Assembly (NCBI RefSeq): GCF_937874145.1
Contig: NZ_CALNBI010000246.1
Location: 1-35,396, forward strand
DNA length: 35,396 bases
Direction of reading: 5' to 3'
Source: an uncultured Chitinophaga sp.
GTDB taxonomy: Bacteria > Bacteroidota > Bacteroidia > Chitinophagales > Chitinophagaceae
Made by a program: the position numbers and the translations under genes. Below the pieces are notes generated by a model. The model saw only the letters and a program-made list of their open reading frames with translations, did not search any database and was not told the DNA's origin. Position 1 is the stretch's first letter. Each line of letters opens with the position of its first letter. Positions 8,963 to 18,228 of this stretch are shown piece after piece.

Positions 8963-9871
8963 ATGCCTATCGATCAGAGCAAATACACGACATTTCAGCA
9001 CTTCTTGCTGAACCTGCTGAGCCTGTTGACCATCCTGCCCCTGGCCCCTTACATCAACCGGTTCATGCCCGTGATCCAGTTGGGCCCCTGGCATGTGGAC
9101 CTCCTGGTGTCGGTACTGATCTCCTTCGTATTCACCCGGCTGCTCCTCTGGATCTTCCGCCCACTCATCATACCGGCCTTCGTACTCGTGGCCGGCGTGC
9201 TCGTTTTCAACCAGTTCACCGGCAGGTATTCCTTCACGAACGTCCTCAACGATTACCAGGGCGTGGTGCAGGGGAACTGGGGCACCCGCGACAGCAAGCA
9301 GCTCGACATCCTCAGCTTCTACCCCCGAAAGGTAGAAACCTACGTCGATAAGACCGTCCGCGGCATCCGGGAGAAAACCGATTACAAAGATCCCATCGTC
9401 CGCAATTTTTCTGTTAAACATTCACTGGAATATTATGACGAATACTTTCCCAAGTACGGGCGTATCGTCAGGTATCTTTCGCTTTACCGGTACATTCGCG
9501 AGAACTTCAAATACGTGAACGATTCCCAGCGCGACGAATACTTCGCCACCCCCATGGAAACCATCCAGAACGGAATGGGCGGCGATTGCGACGACCACAG
9601 CATCCTCATGGCCTCCTGCCTGGAATCCATCGGGGCGCGGATGCGTATCGTGCTCATCCGCGGGCACGCCTACCCGGAACTGTACTGCGGCAGCAAAGAG
9701 GAGTTCGAGACCATGAAACAGGCAATTATCCTGTTATTCAACAATCCGCCCGTTAAAGTGTTATATTATCATGAAATGAACGGCGAATACTGGATCAACA
9801 TGGATTATACCGCCAGAAACCCCGGCGGGCGCTACCTCAACGACAAGGTCTACGCCCTGATAGAAATGTAA
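8963..9871 (+). CDS. Membrane protein with transglutaminase-like cysteine peptidase domain
   Basis: The product is 302 aa. The N-terminus has two to three hydrophobic segments (roughly 12-32, 45-64 and 66-84), anchoring the protein in the inner membrane. The C-terminal part is a transglutaminase-like fold with a plausible catalytic triad: Cys209 in GGDCDDHS, His235 in RGHAYPE and Asp281 in WINMDYT. Bacterial members of this superfamily are mostly proteases or peptide-crosslinking or peptide-cleaving enzymes; the substrate here is unknown. It starts 46 bp after the NTPase stop and could be co-transcribed with it. The ATG at 8963 sits just ahead of the first hydrophobic segment. Confidence 0.75.
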   Translation: MPIDQSKYTTFQHFLLNLLSLLTILPLAPYINRFMPVIQLGPWHVDLLVSVLISFVFTRLLLWIFRPLIIPAFVLVAGVLVFNQFTGRYSFTNVLNDYQGVVQGNWGTRDSKQLDILSFYPRKVETYVDKTVRGIREKTDYKDPIVRNFSVKHSLEYYDEYFPKYGRIVRYLSLYRYIRENFKYVNDSQRDEYFATPMETIQNGMGGDCDDHSILMASCLESIGARMRIVLIRGHAYPELYCGSKEEFETMKQAIILLFNNPPVKVLYYHEMNGEYWINMDYTARNPGGRYLNDKVYALIEM

Positions 9872-9901
9872 CCATTAACTCATATTAAAATATTTTGAAT
9901 C

Positions 9902-10375
9902 ATGAAAGCAAACATCGGCATCGGAGAAAACCACCTACAGGCAGTAGCTGAAAAATTACAGGTTTTATTGGCGGATGAGCAAGTCCTTTATACCAAAACC
10001 CGGAACTATCATTGGAACGTGGTGGGCGACAATTTCGCGGAAATGCATGCCTTTTATGAAGGACAATACAACGAGCTCGCCGAAATCGTGGACGAAGTAG
10101 CGGAGCGCATCCGCATGATCGGGCATTACAGCACCGGCCGCCTCGTGGATTTCCTCAAGCTGACCAACCTCCTCGAACCCGAATACACGAATGTGCAGTC
10201 GCAACAGATCAAGAACCTGCTCGACGACCACGAAACCATTATCCGCAACCTCCGCGAGATGATCACGGAATTCGCGGATAAGCAAAAAGACCTCGGCACC
10301 AGCGATTTCGTGACCGGCCTGATGCGCCAGCACGAGAAAATGGCCTGGATGCTCCGGTCTTACATTACCAAATAG
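9902..10375 (+). CDS. dps: Dps-family DNA-binding ferritin-like protein
   Basis: The product is 157 aa, the usual Dps length. It stores iron and protects DNA by oxidising Fe(II) with H2O2 in a dodecameric shell in the cytoplasm. The inter-subunit ferroxidase ligands are all present with canonical spacing: His37 (NYHWNVVG), His49, Asp64 and Glu68 (EIVDEVAERIR). The N-terminal tail is short with two lysines, so direct DNA binding is uncertain. It follows the transglutaminase-like gene by 30 bp and is closed by a strong hairpin terminator. No OxyR or Fur site was identified. Confidence 0.93.
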   Translation: MKANIGIGENHLQAVAEKLQVLLADEQVLYTKTRNYHWNVVGDNFAEMHAFYEGQYNELAEIVDEVAERIRMIGHYSTGRLVDFLKLTNLLEPEYTNVQSQQIKNLLDDHETIIRNLREMITEFADKQKDLGTSDFVTGLMRQHEKMAWMLRSYITK

Positions 10376-10401
10376 CACCATCGCTGAATAAGTGAAAAAG
10401 A

Positions 10402-10431
10402 AAAGCCGGTCAACCTGCGTTGGCCGGCTTT
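10402..10431. terminator. Bidirectional rho-independent terminator
   Basis: A 13-bp stem pairs AAAGCCGGTCAAC (10402-10414) with GTTGGCCGGCTTT (10419-10431), with one G-T pair and a 4-nt loop. The plus side runs into TCTGTTTTAT and the minus side into a T-rich tract. It lies between the convergent dps and OmpA-family genes and can serve both. Confidence 0.85.
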
Positions 10432-10455
10432 CTGTTTTATGCTTGCTTGCCGGTG

Positions 10456-11934
10456 TTATTGCTTGTAGATGATGATTTCCACCCGCCGGTTGCGGCGCCG
10501 GCCTTCGGGCGAATCGTTCGGGTGGGCGGGCCTTTTTTCGCCTTCGCCGGACACGGTGAGGATGTAATCGCCCAGGCCTTTTTTCCGGAGATATGCCGCC
10601 AGCGCTTCCGCGCGGCGGAGCGAAAGCTCCAGGTTGTAATCGTCGGCCCCGGCGTTGTCGGTATGCCCGATGAGCGCCAGCGTGGTGCCTTCGGCGCGGG
10701 GGATCTTGTCGACCAGCGTGTCCAGCGAGGAGAACAGTGCCGGGTTGAGTTCGTGGCGGTCGAATTTGAAAAGGACGTCGGGGATCAGCAGGGTATCGGG
10801 GGGCGGAGGGATTTCCGCCACGGCGACAGGCGTTTCAGGTGGCGCGGAAATGTCCGGCGGGCAAACTTCTATCCCCACAAAGTTATTTCTCGCTTTCGCG
10901 CCGGGCGAAGCCGCATCGTAGCGCGGCGTGGAAATTTGCAGCGTAACTACTTTGATATCGCGGGGGCTGAAGGCAAAGTCATTGATGAACACTTCGCGGG
11001 CGTCGATGGCTTCCCTGGCGGACAGGGCGGAATCGAAGCGCTGGGAGGCCGGGTCGAAGAAGTAACCGGTGATCCGCAGCCGGAGCCCGCCCGGTTGGTA
11101 ACGCTGGACGAGGGAATCGATGCGAGAGGCGGCCAGTGGATATCGGGCGCGGCCAACGGCGGTGAAGAGATCGGTGCCGGGAATCTCGACGTCCATGCAG
11201 CCATTTTTGGCCGTCCGGACATTCGTCATTTGCCGGGTGACGTGCTGCCCGGGCAGGGTGTGGCGCAGCCGTCGGTGTGCGAGCGAATCCATGATAGCCG
11301 CGGCATCGGCGCAAAGGTCCGTTTGCTCTTCAGGCACCAGCTCCAGGTAATCGAGGAAAATGAATTCCGGCCCGCCGGAAGCCCGCGACTGCCGCAGTTC
11401 CATGCGGCCCACGAGGAGGTGGGTGAAATCGTCTTCCGCCGTGAAAACGGTTTCCATCCGGTAGAAATTCTTTTCCAGGGGCTTCGTGATCTGGGCTTTG
11501 CGCAGCGTAACCGTGGGTTTGAGATCGTTCAGGACATGCGCATTCTCCCGGAACACGTAATCTTTCGACAGGTAGAAATCCACTTCCGGCTCCAGGCGCT
11601 GCGTGGCGCCGACGATCGCCATGATCCGGTACCGTTTCCCTTTCCGCATGGGGCACAGCAGCCGCGTCTGGGCATAATTGCGCTCGTCGCGGACGCTCCC
11701 GCTTACGAGGTTGATGTACTGATGCCCCGCTTTATTCTTGTAGGTGTGGTAATTATATTGCATTTTCAGCGCCGGCGATACGTTCTCCCAACCTACCGGC
11801 GCACAGGGCGCATAATACTCGATACAGACATTGACGTCTTCGAAACTGGGATTGGCCAGCAGGTTCTGCGCCCGGGCAGCCGGGGGAAGCAAAAGCATCC
11901 CGGTCATAAGGTGGAACAGGGTCGGTAATCGCAT
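10456..11934 (-). CDS. OmpA-family outer-membrane protein with N-terminal sandwich-like domain
   Basis: The product is 492 aa from the ATG at 11934; a GTG three codons upstream is possible but less likely. A signal peptide (MRLPTLFHLMTGMLLLPPAARA-Q) precedes a domain starting NLLANPSFEDVN, which resembles carbohydrate-binding-like beta-sandwiches (roughly residues 25-190). The C-terminal 110 residues are an OmpA/MotB peptidoglycan-binding domain, with FKFDRHELNP, GHTDNAGADDYNLELSLRRAEAL and a closing NRRVEI. Predicted role: anchoring or linking the outer membrane to peptidoglycan, possibly with ligand binding by the N-domain. It is not a classical eight-strand OmpA barrel. It is convergent with dps and divergent from the SDR gene. 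Confidence 0.88.
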   Translation of the reverse strand: MRLPTLFHLMTGMLLLPPAARAQNLLANPSFEDVNVCIEYYAPCAPVGWENVSPALKMQYNYHTYKNKAGHQYINLVSGSVRDERNYAQTRLLCPMRKGKRYRIMAIVGATQRLEPEVDFYLSKDYVFRENAHVLNDLKPTVTLRKAQITKPLEKNFYRMETVFTAEDDFTHLLVGRMELRQSRASGGPEFIFLDYLELVPEEQTDLCADAAAIMDSLAHRRLRHTLPGQHVTRQMTNVRTAKNGCMDVEIPGTDLFTAVGRARYPLAASRIDSLVQRYQPGGLRLRITGYFFDPASQRFDSALSAREAIDAREVFINDFAFSPRDIKVVTLQISTPRYDAASPGAKARNNFVGIEVCPPDISAPPETPVAVAEIPPPPDTLLIPDVLFKFDRHELNPALFSSLDTLVDKIPRAEGTTLALIGHTDNAGADDYNLELSLRRAEALAAYLRKKGLGDYILTVSGEGEKRPAHPNDSPEGRRRNRRVEIIIYKQ

Positions 11935-12096
11935 TTTTATCACGATGGGATTCTTATTAACTGAAAATCATGATAAATATTATCTCTATATGAAGATATG
12001 ACACAAAGGTGTGATACAAACATTCCCCGGCCATTTTGCGTTAAACCTACTGCAATACACGCATACCCAGTCTGATTATTCATCTTAAAAAAATAC

Positions 12097-12852
12097 ATGA
12101 TGGAACAGTTATTTTCCGGGAAAGTGGCATTGGTAACCGGCGCAGGCTCCGGCATCGGGGAAGCCACGGCGCTGCTGTACGCCCAACATGGCGCCAAAGT
12201 GATCGTATCGGATATTAACGCGGAACACGGCAATGGCGTGGCGGACAAAATCCGCCAAAGCGGCGGCGATGCGCAGTTTGTTGCCTGCGACGTCAGCAAG
12301 CCGGAAGCCTGTGAGCAACTCGTAAGCGAAACCCTCCGGCACTATGGCCGCCTGGATTATGCCTGCAACAACGCCGGCATTGGCGGCGAAGCCAATGCCA
12401 TCGGGGACCTGAGCGTGAAAGGCTGGGACACCGTGATAGCCGTGAATCTTTCCAGCGTATTCTACTGCATGAAATACCAGTTGCCCGCCATCCTGAAGGG
12501 CGGCGGCGGGGCCATTGTCAACATGGCGTCGATCCTCGGGCAGGTGGGCTTCCCGCATTCGGCGGGTTATGTGGCCGCCAAACACGGTGTGGTAGGGCTT
12601 ACCCAGAATGCCGCGGCGGAATACTCGGCCCCGGGCGTCCGCGTAAACGCCGTAGGCCCCGGCTTCATCGACACCCCGCTGCTGCAGCAAATGGATAAAG
12701 CCGCCAAAGACATGCTCATTTCCAAACACCCCATCGGCCGCCTCGGCAAAGCGGAAGAAGTAGCCGAAGTCGTGATCTGGCTCAGTTCCGACAAAGCTTC
12801 CTTCGTTACCGGCGCTTACTACGCGGTAGACGGGGCTTACCTGGCCGTATAA
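12097..12852 (+). CDS. Short-chain dehydrogenase/reductase (classical SDR)
   Basis: The product is 251 aa, the normal length for a classical SDR. The Rossmann motif TGAGSGIG is at 14-21, the NNAG motif begins at residue 91, and the catalytic residues are Ser145, Tyr158 and Lys162 (YVAAK). The acidic residue in VSDIN after beta-2 suggests NAD(H) preference. Substrate cannot be assigned; annotation pipelines often call such proteins glucose 1-dehydrogenase or 3-oxoacyl-ACP reductase-like. The gene is monocistronic and followed by a terminator. The start is ATGATG, so the second Met (12100) is equally possible. Confidence 0.92.
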   Translation: MMEQLFSGKVALVTGAGSGIGEATALLYAQHGAKVIVSDINAEHGNGVADKIRQSGGDAQFVACDVSKPEACEQLVSETLRHYGRLDYACNNAGIGGEANAIGDLSVKGWDTVIAVNLSSVFYCMKYQLPAILKGGGGAIVNMASILGQVGFPHSAGYVAAKHGVVGLTQNAAAEYSAPGVRVNAVGPGFIDTPLLQQMDKAAKDMLISKHPIGRLGKAEEVAEVVIWLSSDKASFVTGAYYAVDGAYLAV

Positions 12853-12870
12853 TCTTACCATGACAGTGCA

Positions 12871-12896
12871 GGACAGCCGCGGGCCCGTGGCTGTCC
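12871..12896 (+). terminator. Rho-independent terminator after the SDR gene
   Basis: GGACAGCC (12871-12878) pairs with GGCTGTCC (12889-12896) with a GC-rich apical part, followed by ATTTTTTAT. It is 18 bp downstream of the SDR stop. Confidence 0.85.
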
Positions 12897-13129
12897 ATTT
12901 TTTATCCTTACCGTCCATCTCCCCCATTCCCCGCTCCTCCATTATCCGGCATCGCGCTTAAACGTTTGGCCCCCGGAAAACGTCTATCTCATTGAACGAA
13001 TCACGTTTTATCCACGCTGGAAATTAGCATTACCATTTATCCCGTAAATCCTGCACAGGTGTAAAACACCCGTCAGGCGGTGCTGGGATGCGTATTTTTC
13101 GGCATCAACCTATAGACGCAATAACTTAG

Positions 13130-15832
13130 ATGAGAATCACGCGAATCAGCGGCAGGGGAACCTTTGCGGTCATCCTTTGCTGGCTCGGATGTATGTTTGT
13201 CCAATCGGAAGCCTACGCACAGCAGCCCCCATCAAACAAGGATTCGGAAACCGGCGCCATCAGTGGAAAAGTGCAGCAGACCGGCAACAAAGAACCGATC
13301 CCTTTTGCCACCATCGCACTGCTGAACGAAGATGACTCCACCGTTATCAACGGCGTTGCCGCCGATGAGAAAGGCACCTTCCTGCTCAAACCCGTGCCCT
13401 ATGGCAGCTATCTCGTAAGAGTGGCCACCATGGGATTTACGCCGTCTTTCTTCAAGGTAAAGCTCAATAACGAGCGCCCGCAGTGGGACCTCGGCACCGT
13501 GATCCTCGAAACCGGCGCCCGCAGCCTCAAGGAAGTGGAAGTGGTGGGGCAGAAGAAGATGTTCACCATGAACAAGGATTCCATCATCTTCACCCCCGAC
13601 GAAAACTTCCTGCCCGGCGGCACCGGCATGGAACTGCTCGAATACGTGCCCGGCGTCACCATCGATGCGAATAACAACATCACCATGGAAGGCAAGGACC
13701 AGGTGCGTTTTTACGTCGACAACAAGCCCATTGCCCACACCGGCATGGACGCCAACAGCTACCTCAATAACCTGCCCTCTTTCATGATCGAACGGATCGA
13801 AGTGCTGAAAGTGCCGCCGGACGCGGTAGACGCCGAACAGGCGCTCGTGGAGGGCAGAACCAATATCCGGTACATCAACATCATAACCCGGAAGATCCAG
13901 TTCCGCGGGTACTCCGCCGCGGTAACCGCCGGGGTCGACAGCCGCCGCAACCTCAACGCCAAGATGCGGTTCAACATGAACCTCGCGCCCTTCCAGATCA
14001 CCTATTTCAACAACGGGCAATATAACTCCGACTCCAGCTACCTTCAGCGGACCTATTTCCCGAAATCCGACGGCGGCGACAGCTCCTTCCTCGAACAAAA
14101 GAACTTCCGCACCTCTTATAACTTCAACCACAACCTGAATACCCGCTACGAAAGGAAATTCACCGACAAGGAATACCTCCGCGGCGCGGTAACCCTCGGC
14201 TGGACCGGCGACGGCAGCAACAACGAAAATAATTCCATCAACAGCAACGGCGCCCACAAGCCCACCATGATCAAAAACCAGGACAGCGAAAACCGCCGCA
14301 ATGGTTACCGGGCCGTTACCGACTGGAATTACTTCAAGGAATACGAGCAGCGCGATAAGAAATTGGAGGCAGGGTTCAACTTCACCAAAGCCGGCACCAA
14401 GGGGAAAGGGTACAACGACTACCTGTACCCGCTGACCGACGATACTTCCCTGCAGCGCAACGACAACCGCAACGGCAACTACAGCATGCGGACCAATATC
14501 CACTTCCGGCAGCCGCTGGGCAACGGGAAGTATTACGACCTGAGCGGTTCCGCCAACATCAGCGGTTCCGACAACGAGAACATCGCGCAGCGAAAGAATG
14601 TGGCGGATAAAATATTGCTCCCCGCACCAAGGCTCAGCACGGATTACACTTCCTTCAACCAGAACTACGCCGTTAACGCCTCTACCGGAAAACATAACCA
14701 AAAACTTGGGTACAGCGTGACGGGGCGCTTCGTGTACACAGGGTCCAAATCCCGCGAAACGTTTGCCGGCAACCAGTTCAACAACGAAACGTACGAAGTG
14801 CGCAGCTCCGCAGGCGTGAATTACAGTCCCTGGAAAGACCACCGCGCCAACCTGCGCTTCAACCCCGGTATCCAGTTCTTCAACCAGATGGCCTTGCTGG
14901 ACTCCCTGAGAAGCCGCGTGCCGTTCAAATACACGAACTTCGCGCCGGGCGTGAATTTCAACTACGATTACAAGCAGCAGCAGCTGTCGTTCAGCTACTC
15001 CCGCAACATGGACAGGCCTTCGCCGGATCAGCTGAACCCCTTCGTGAACACGACCGACAGCTTCAACATCCGCACCGGCAACCCGAACCTGCGCCCCGCG
15101 TTTACGAAAGATTACCGTGCGGAATATAGCATCCAGGTGAAATCGCATTCACTGAAAGTGGGCGTGGAGAAGCAGGATGCGGATGATATCATTTCCCGGT
15201 ACACCCGCGTCGAATACATCAACGACACCACCATCATCAATACCAGCACTTTCGTGAACCTCGCCAGCAGGCGCGACAACAACGCGTACGTTACGCTGAC
15301 GTCGCACTTCTTCCGCGCCACCAACAACAATAAAGGCGCGATTCAGCTGAACATCAATGCGGGCCTGCGGTATTACGATACCCAGACCGACGGCGGGGAA
15401 GACGGGCAGGGCGCGGTGAGCGAGAAGTTCGCGCACGTATCCGGCTGGACGAGCCACCTCAATACCTGGGCGAGTTACCGTATCCGGGTGTTCAACGTAT
15501 CCGTGAACTTCCGCTACAACGGCCCCCGGTACTACGCCCAGGGCAAGCAGGAAGCGCGTTTCGGCAGCGGGCTGAAAGGGCAGGTAAACCTGTTCCAACG
15601 GAAGCTGAACGTTGCTTTCTCGGCGGAAAATATCTTCGGTTCGAGCGTACGGAATTCTTATGAGCTGACGAAAGACTACGAACAGCGTTCCAATAACCGC
15701 CGCAACGTGCGGTATCTCAGCCTGAACCTCACGTACAACATCCGCAAGTTCAACAAGCTGGGCAAGAAAGGGCCGAAAGAGTTTGAGCTGGGAACGGAAG
15801 AGGAAGAAGAAAACCGGCACCGCCGCCGGTAA
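13130..15832 (+). CDS. Outer-membrane beta-barrel protein, TonB-receptor-like, with CarboxypepD_reg domain
   Basis: The product is 900 aa. A signal peptide (MRITRISGRG...SEAYA-QQ) precedes a carboxypeptidase-regulatory-like beta-sandwich (about 40-125, GAISGKVQQTGNKEPIPFATIALL). A plug-like region follows (about 145-235: NKDSIIFTPD, LLEYVPGVTID, RIEVLKVPPD), then a long barrel rich in alternating Tyr/Asn/Arg strands. This matches the Bacteroidota outer-membrane beta-barrel family related to TonB-dependent receptors. The C-terminus is not a typical aromatic-ending strand: it ends in an acidic EEEEE stretch and then RHRRR, so the barrel probably closes around residue 875. No SusD partner lies beside it. 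The substrate is unknown. The gene is preceded by a 277-bp gap and appears to be transcribed alone. Confidence 0.88.
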   Translation: MRITRISGRGTFAVILCWLGCMFVQSEAYAQQPPSNKDSETGAISGKVQQTGNKEPIPFATIALLNEDDSTVINGVAADEKGTFLLKPVPYGSYLVRVATMGFTPSFFKVKLNNERPQWDLGTVILETGARSLKEVEVVGQKKMFTMNKDSIIFTPDENFLPGGTGMELLEYVPGVTIDANNNITMEGKDQVRFYVDNKPIAHTGMDANSYLNNLPSFMIERIEVLKVPPDAVDAEQALVEGRTNIRYINIITRKIQFRGYSAAVTAGVDSRRNLNAKMRFNMNLAPFQITYFNNGQYNSDSSYLQRTYFPKSDGGDSSFLEQKNFRTSYNFNHNLNTRYERKFTDKEYLRGAVTLGWTGDGSNNENNSINSNGAHKPTMIKNQDSENRRNGYRAVTDWNYFKEYEQRDKKLEAGFNFTKAGTKGKGYNDYLYPLTDDTSLQRNDNRNGNYSMRTNIHFRQPLGNGKYYDLSGSANISGSDNENIAQRKNVADKILLPAPRLSTDYTSFNQNYAVNASTGKHNQKLGYSVTGRFVYTGSKSRETFAGNQFNNETYEVRSSAGVNYSPWKDHRANLRFNPGIQFFNQMALLDSLRSRVPFKYTNFAPGVNFNYDYKQQQLSFSYSRNMDRPSPDQLNPFVNTTDSFNIRTGNPNLRPAFTKDYRAEYSIQVKSHSLKVGVEKQDADDIISRYTRVEYINDTTIINTSTFVNLASRRDNNAYVTLTSHFFRATNNNKGAIQLNINAGLRYYDTQTDGGEDGQGAVSEKFAHVSGWTSHLNTWASYRIRVFNVSVNFRYNGPRYYAQGKQEARFGSGLKGQVNLFQRKLNVAFSAENIFGSSVRNSYELTKDYEQRSNNRRNVRYLSLNLTYNIRKFNKLGKKGPKEFELGTEEEEENRHRRR

Positions 15833-15847
15833 GCCAATAAAAATACC

Positions 15848-15889
15848 GAAGCGCCGGTCCGTTTGCACACACAAACTGTCCGGCGCTTC
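15848..15889. terminator. Bidirectional terminator hairpin between convergent genes
   Basis: GAAGCGCCGG (15848-15857) pairs with CCGGCGCTTC (15880-15889), and an inner GTTTG/CAAAC pair extends the hairpin. The minus-strand exit reads into TATTTTTATT, a good U tract for the DUF58 operon. The plus side (TGCTTTC) is weaker. Confidence 0.8.
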
Positions 15890-15908
15890 TGCTTTCAACG
15901 AGTTGCTT

Positions 15909-17246
15909 TTATAATACCATCCTGGATTTGAGCTCCAGGTATTTATTCACGACGTTGACGGTCAGGTGTTCCGGCGCGGTGAGGAGGCTCATGATGCCGG
16001 CCTGCGCCAGTTCGCGGACGATTTGCTTTTTCTCGTGCGCGAATTTCTGGGCGATCACCTGCATATAGATATCTTCCGTTTCTTCCATTCTCTTCTCGTT
16101 CAGTTCGCGCAGTTCCGTGTTTTCGAAGAAGACGACCAGCAGCATATGGTATTTGGCGAGCTGCTTCAGGTAGGGCAATTGCCGCTGCATACCCGAAAGC
16201 GATTCGAAGTTGGTGAAAAGGATGAGGAAAGAACGCTGCGAAAGCGAAGCCCGCAGATGCACGCCCAGGCGCTCGTAATCGGTTTCCGTCCAGTCGGTGG
16301 TTTGGGCGTAGAGCTGGTCGAGGATTTTGTTCAACTGGACTTTCTTGTTGCTGGCGGGCAGTATTTCCGTTTGTTTGCCGGTAAAGGTGATGAGCCCGGA
16401 CTTATCGCCCTTCTGCATGGCCACGTTGCTGAAAACGAGCGTGGCGTTGATGGCGTAGTCGAGCAGGGTGAGGCCGCCGAAGGGCATTTTCATGGCGCGG
16501 CCTTTATCGATCACGCAATACACCAGCTGGGAGCGTTCTTCGGTGTAATTGTTGACCATGAGGTTGCCCCTGCGCGCGGTGGCTTTCCAGTTGAGGGTGC
16601 GCACATCGTCGCCGCGGATGTATTCTTTGATGTGATCGAATTCCATGCTGTGGCCGATGATGCGGCGGCGGTGCACGCCGAGCTCGTTCAGTTTATGCTT
16701 GATGGAAAACAGTTCGTAGTTACGCAGTTGCAGGAACGAAGGGAACACTTTCACCGTTTGCGCAACGGGCATCGTAAACCGGCGGCATACCAGGCCGAAG
16801 GGGCTCCAGGCGTATACATGCAGGTTCCCGAAAGCATATTCTCCCCTTTCTACCGGCCGCAACGTAAATCGGACGCTTTCTTCGCCGCCGGCTTTCAGTT
16901 TCAGGGGCAGGGTGAAATCGCGCCGCTGGAATTGCAGGGGCAATTCGTCCATCACGTCGCAACGCACGGGGAAGCCGTATTTGCTGCGCACGCGGTACTG
17001 CACGGGGTTTTCGTCGCCGTTGCTGAATCTTTCCGCTACCACCCTACTGGCTTCTATGGCCCTTCCGGGAAGGTACATCATGAGCAGGTCGAGGAGGATC
17101 AATGCCCCCCAGACGATGAACCCGATGATACCGGCGGTGAATGCCGCGGGGAAGAAGAACCCGGTGATGAAGACCAGCACGAGTACGCCCAGCGCCATAT
17201 ACAGGCGGTTACGAAAAAAAAGCGACTGGTAAAAACGGATCAGCAT
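15909..17246 (-). CDS. DUF58 domain-containing protein
   Basis: The product is 445 aa. Two N-terminal transmembrane segments (about 15-33 and 36-58) precede a periplasm- or cytoplasm-facing Ig-like part. The DUF58 signature GDDVRTLNWKATARRGNL follows (about 218-238), then a von Willebrand A-like C-terminal half. DUF58 proteins are regularly encoded next to MoxR ATPases and are thought to act with them in assembling or activating envelope complexes; the precise role is unknown. It is the last gene of the minus-strand operon, starting 1 nt after the MoxR stop. Confidence 0.92.
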   Translation of the reverse strand: MLIRFYQSLFFRNRLYMALGVLVLVFITGFFFPAAFTAGIIGFIVWGALILLDLLMMYLPGRAIEASRVVAERFSNGDENPVQYRVRSKYGFPVRCDVMDELPLQFQRRDFTLPLKLKAGGEESVRFTLRPVERGEYAFGNLHVYAWSPFGLVCRRFTMPVAQTVKVFPSFLQLRNYELFSIKHKLNELGVHRRRIIGHSMEFDHIKEYIRGDDVRTLNWKATARRGNLMVNNYTEERSQLVYCVIDKGRAMKMPFGGLTLLDYAINATLVFSNVAMQKGDKSGLITFTGKQTEILPASNKKVQLNKILDQLYAQTTDWTETDYERLGVHLRASLSQRSFLILFTNFESLSGMQRQLPYLKQLAKYHMLLVVFFENTELRELNEKRMEETEDIYMQVIAQKFAHEKKQIVRELAQAGIMSLLTAPEHLTVNVVNKYLELKSRMVL

Positions 17247-17247
17247 A

Positions 17248-18228
17248 TTATCTGGGTACTTCTACGGCTTTGAGAATTTCGGCGATCACTTCGTCGGGCG
17301 TGATGCCTTCCATTTCGCGTTCGGGCGTGAGGATGATGCGGTGGCGCAGCACATGCGGCAGGATGTACACCACATCGTCGGGCGTCACGAAATCGCGGTG
17401 GTTCATCACGGCCACGGCTTTGGCGCAGTTCATCACCGCTACCGATGCGCGCGGCGAGGCGCCGAGGTAAATCCCGGGATTGTTACGGGTTTCGTTCACC
17501 AGCGTGGCCACGTATTGCAGGAGTTTTTCTTCCATGAGGATGGTGCGCACTTTCTGCTGCAGCCGGATGATAGTGGATGCGCTCACCACGGGCCGCACCT
17601 GCTCCACCGCCGTGTGATCGCCGCCGCGGGCGTTGGCGGCCTGGAGGATGGCGATCTCGTCCTGCAGCGAAGGGTATTTCACTTCCACTTTGAACAGGAA
17701 ACGGTCGAGCTGGGCTTCGGGGAGGCGGTAAGTGCCTTCCTGCTCGATGGGGTTTTGCGTGGCGATCACCATGAAAGGCGCGTCGAGGAGGTGGGTAACG
17801 CCGTCGTTGGTGATCTGGCGTTCTTCCATCACTTCAAACAACGCCGCCTGCGTTTTGGCCGGGGCGCGGTTGATCTCATCGATCAGGATGACATTCCCGA
17901 AAACCGGGCCTTTCTTGTATTCGAATTCTTTGCTTTGCGGGTTGAAGATGGAAGTACCCAGCACGTCGGCCGGCATGAGGTCCGGCGTGAACTGGATGCG
18001 GGAGAACTTTGCGTCGATGGTGCCGGCGAGGAGCTTGGCCGCGAGGGTTTTGGCGACGCCCGGCACGCCTTCCACCAGCATATGCCCGTTGGCCAGCAGC
18101 CCCGTCATCAGCAGGTCCACCATCTGGTGCTGCCCTACGATTACTTTCGCGATCTCGTTGCGGATGGCCCCTACGGCTTCGTGGAGGTCCGCCAGGTCGG
18201 TACGCGGCTCAAAGGTGTTGATATCCAT
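17248..18228 (-). CDS. MoxR-family AAA+ ATPase
   Basis: The product is 326 aa and cytoplasmic. It has a Walker A GVPGVAKT (54-61), a Walker B VILIDEINRAP (Asp117-Glu118), a sensor-1 IATQNPIEQEGTYRLPEAQLDRF and a C-terminal lid with SPRAS. MoxR ATPases are chaperone-like proteins that work with VWA/DUF58 partners, and the DUF58 gene follows directly. Its start overlaps the DUF4350 stop by one nucleotide (TAATG), indicating translational coupling. Confidence 0.95.
   Translation of the reverse strand: MDINTFEPRTDLADLHEAVGAIRNEIAKVIVGQHQMVDLLMTGLLANGHMLVEGVPGVAKTLAAKLLAGTIDAKFSRIQFTPDLMPADVLGTSIFNPQSKEFEYKKGPVFGNVILIDEINRAPAKTQAALFEVMEERQITNDGVTHLLDAPFMVIATQNPIEQEGTYRLPEAQLDRFLFKVEVKYPSLQDEIAILQAANARGGDHTAVEQVRPVVSASTIIRLQQKVRTILMEEKLLQYVATLVNETRNNPGIYLGASPRASVAVMNCAKAVAVMNHRDFVTPDDVVYILPHVLRHRIILTPEREMEGITPDEVIAEILKAVEVPR

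Noticed and set aside
10420..11928. A 502-codon plus-strand open frame
   Set aside because: It is antisense to the OmpA-family gene, which has a signal peptide and clear OmpA motifs; this frame also starts inside the terminator.
13232..15148. A 638-codon minus-strand open frame
   Set aside because: It is antisense to the outer-membrane barrel gene, with biased composition and no motif.
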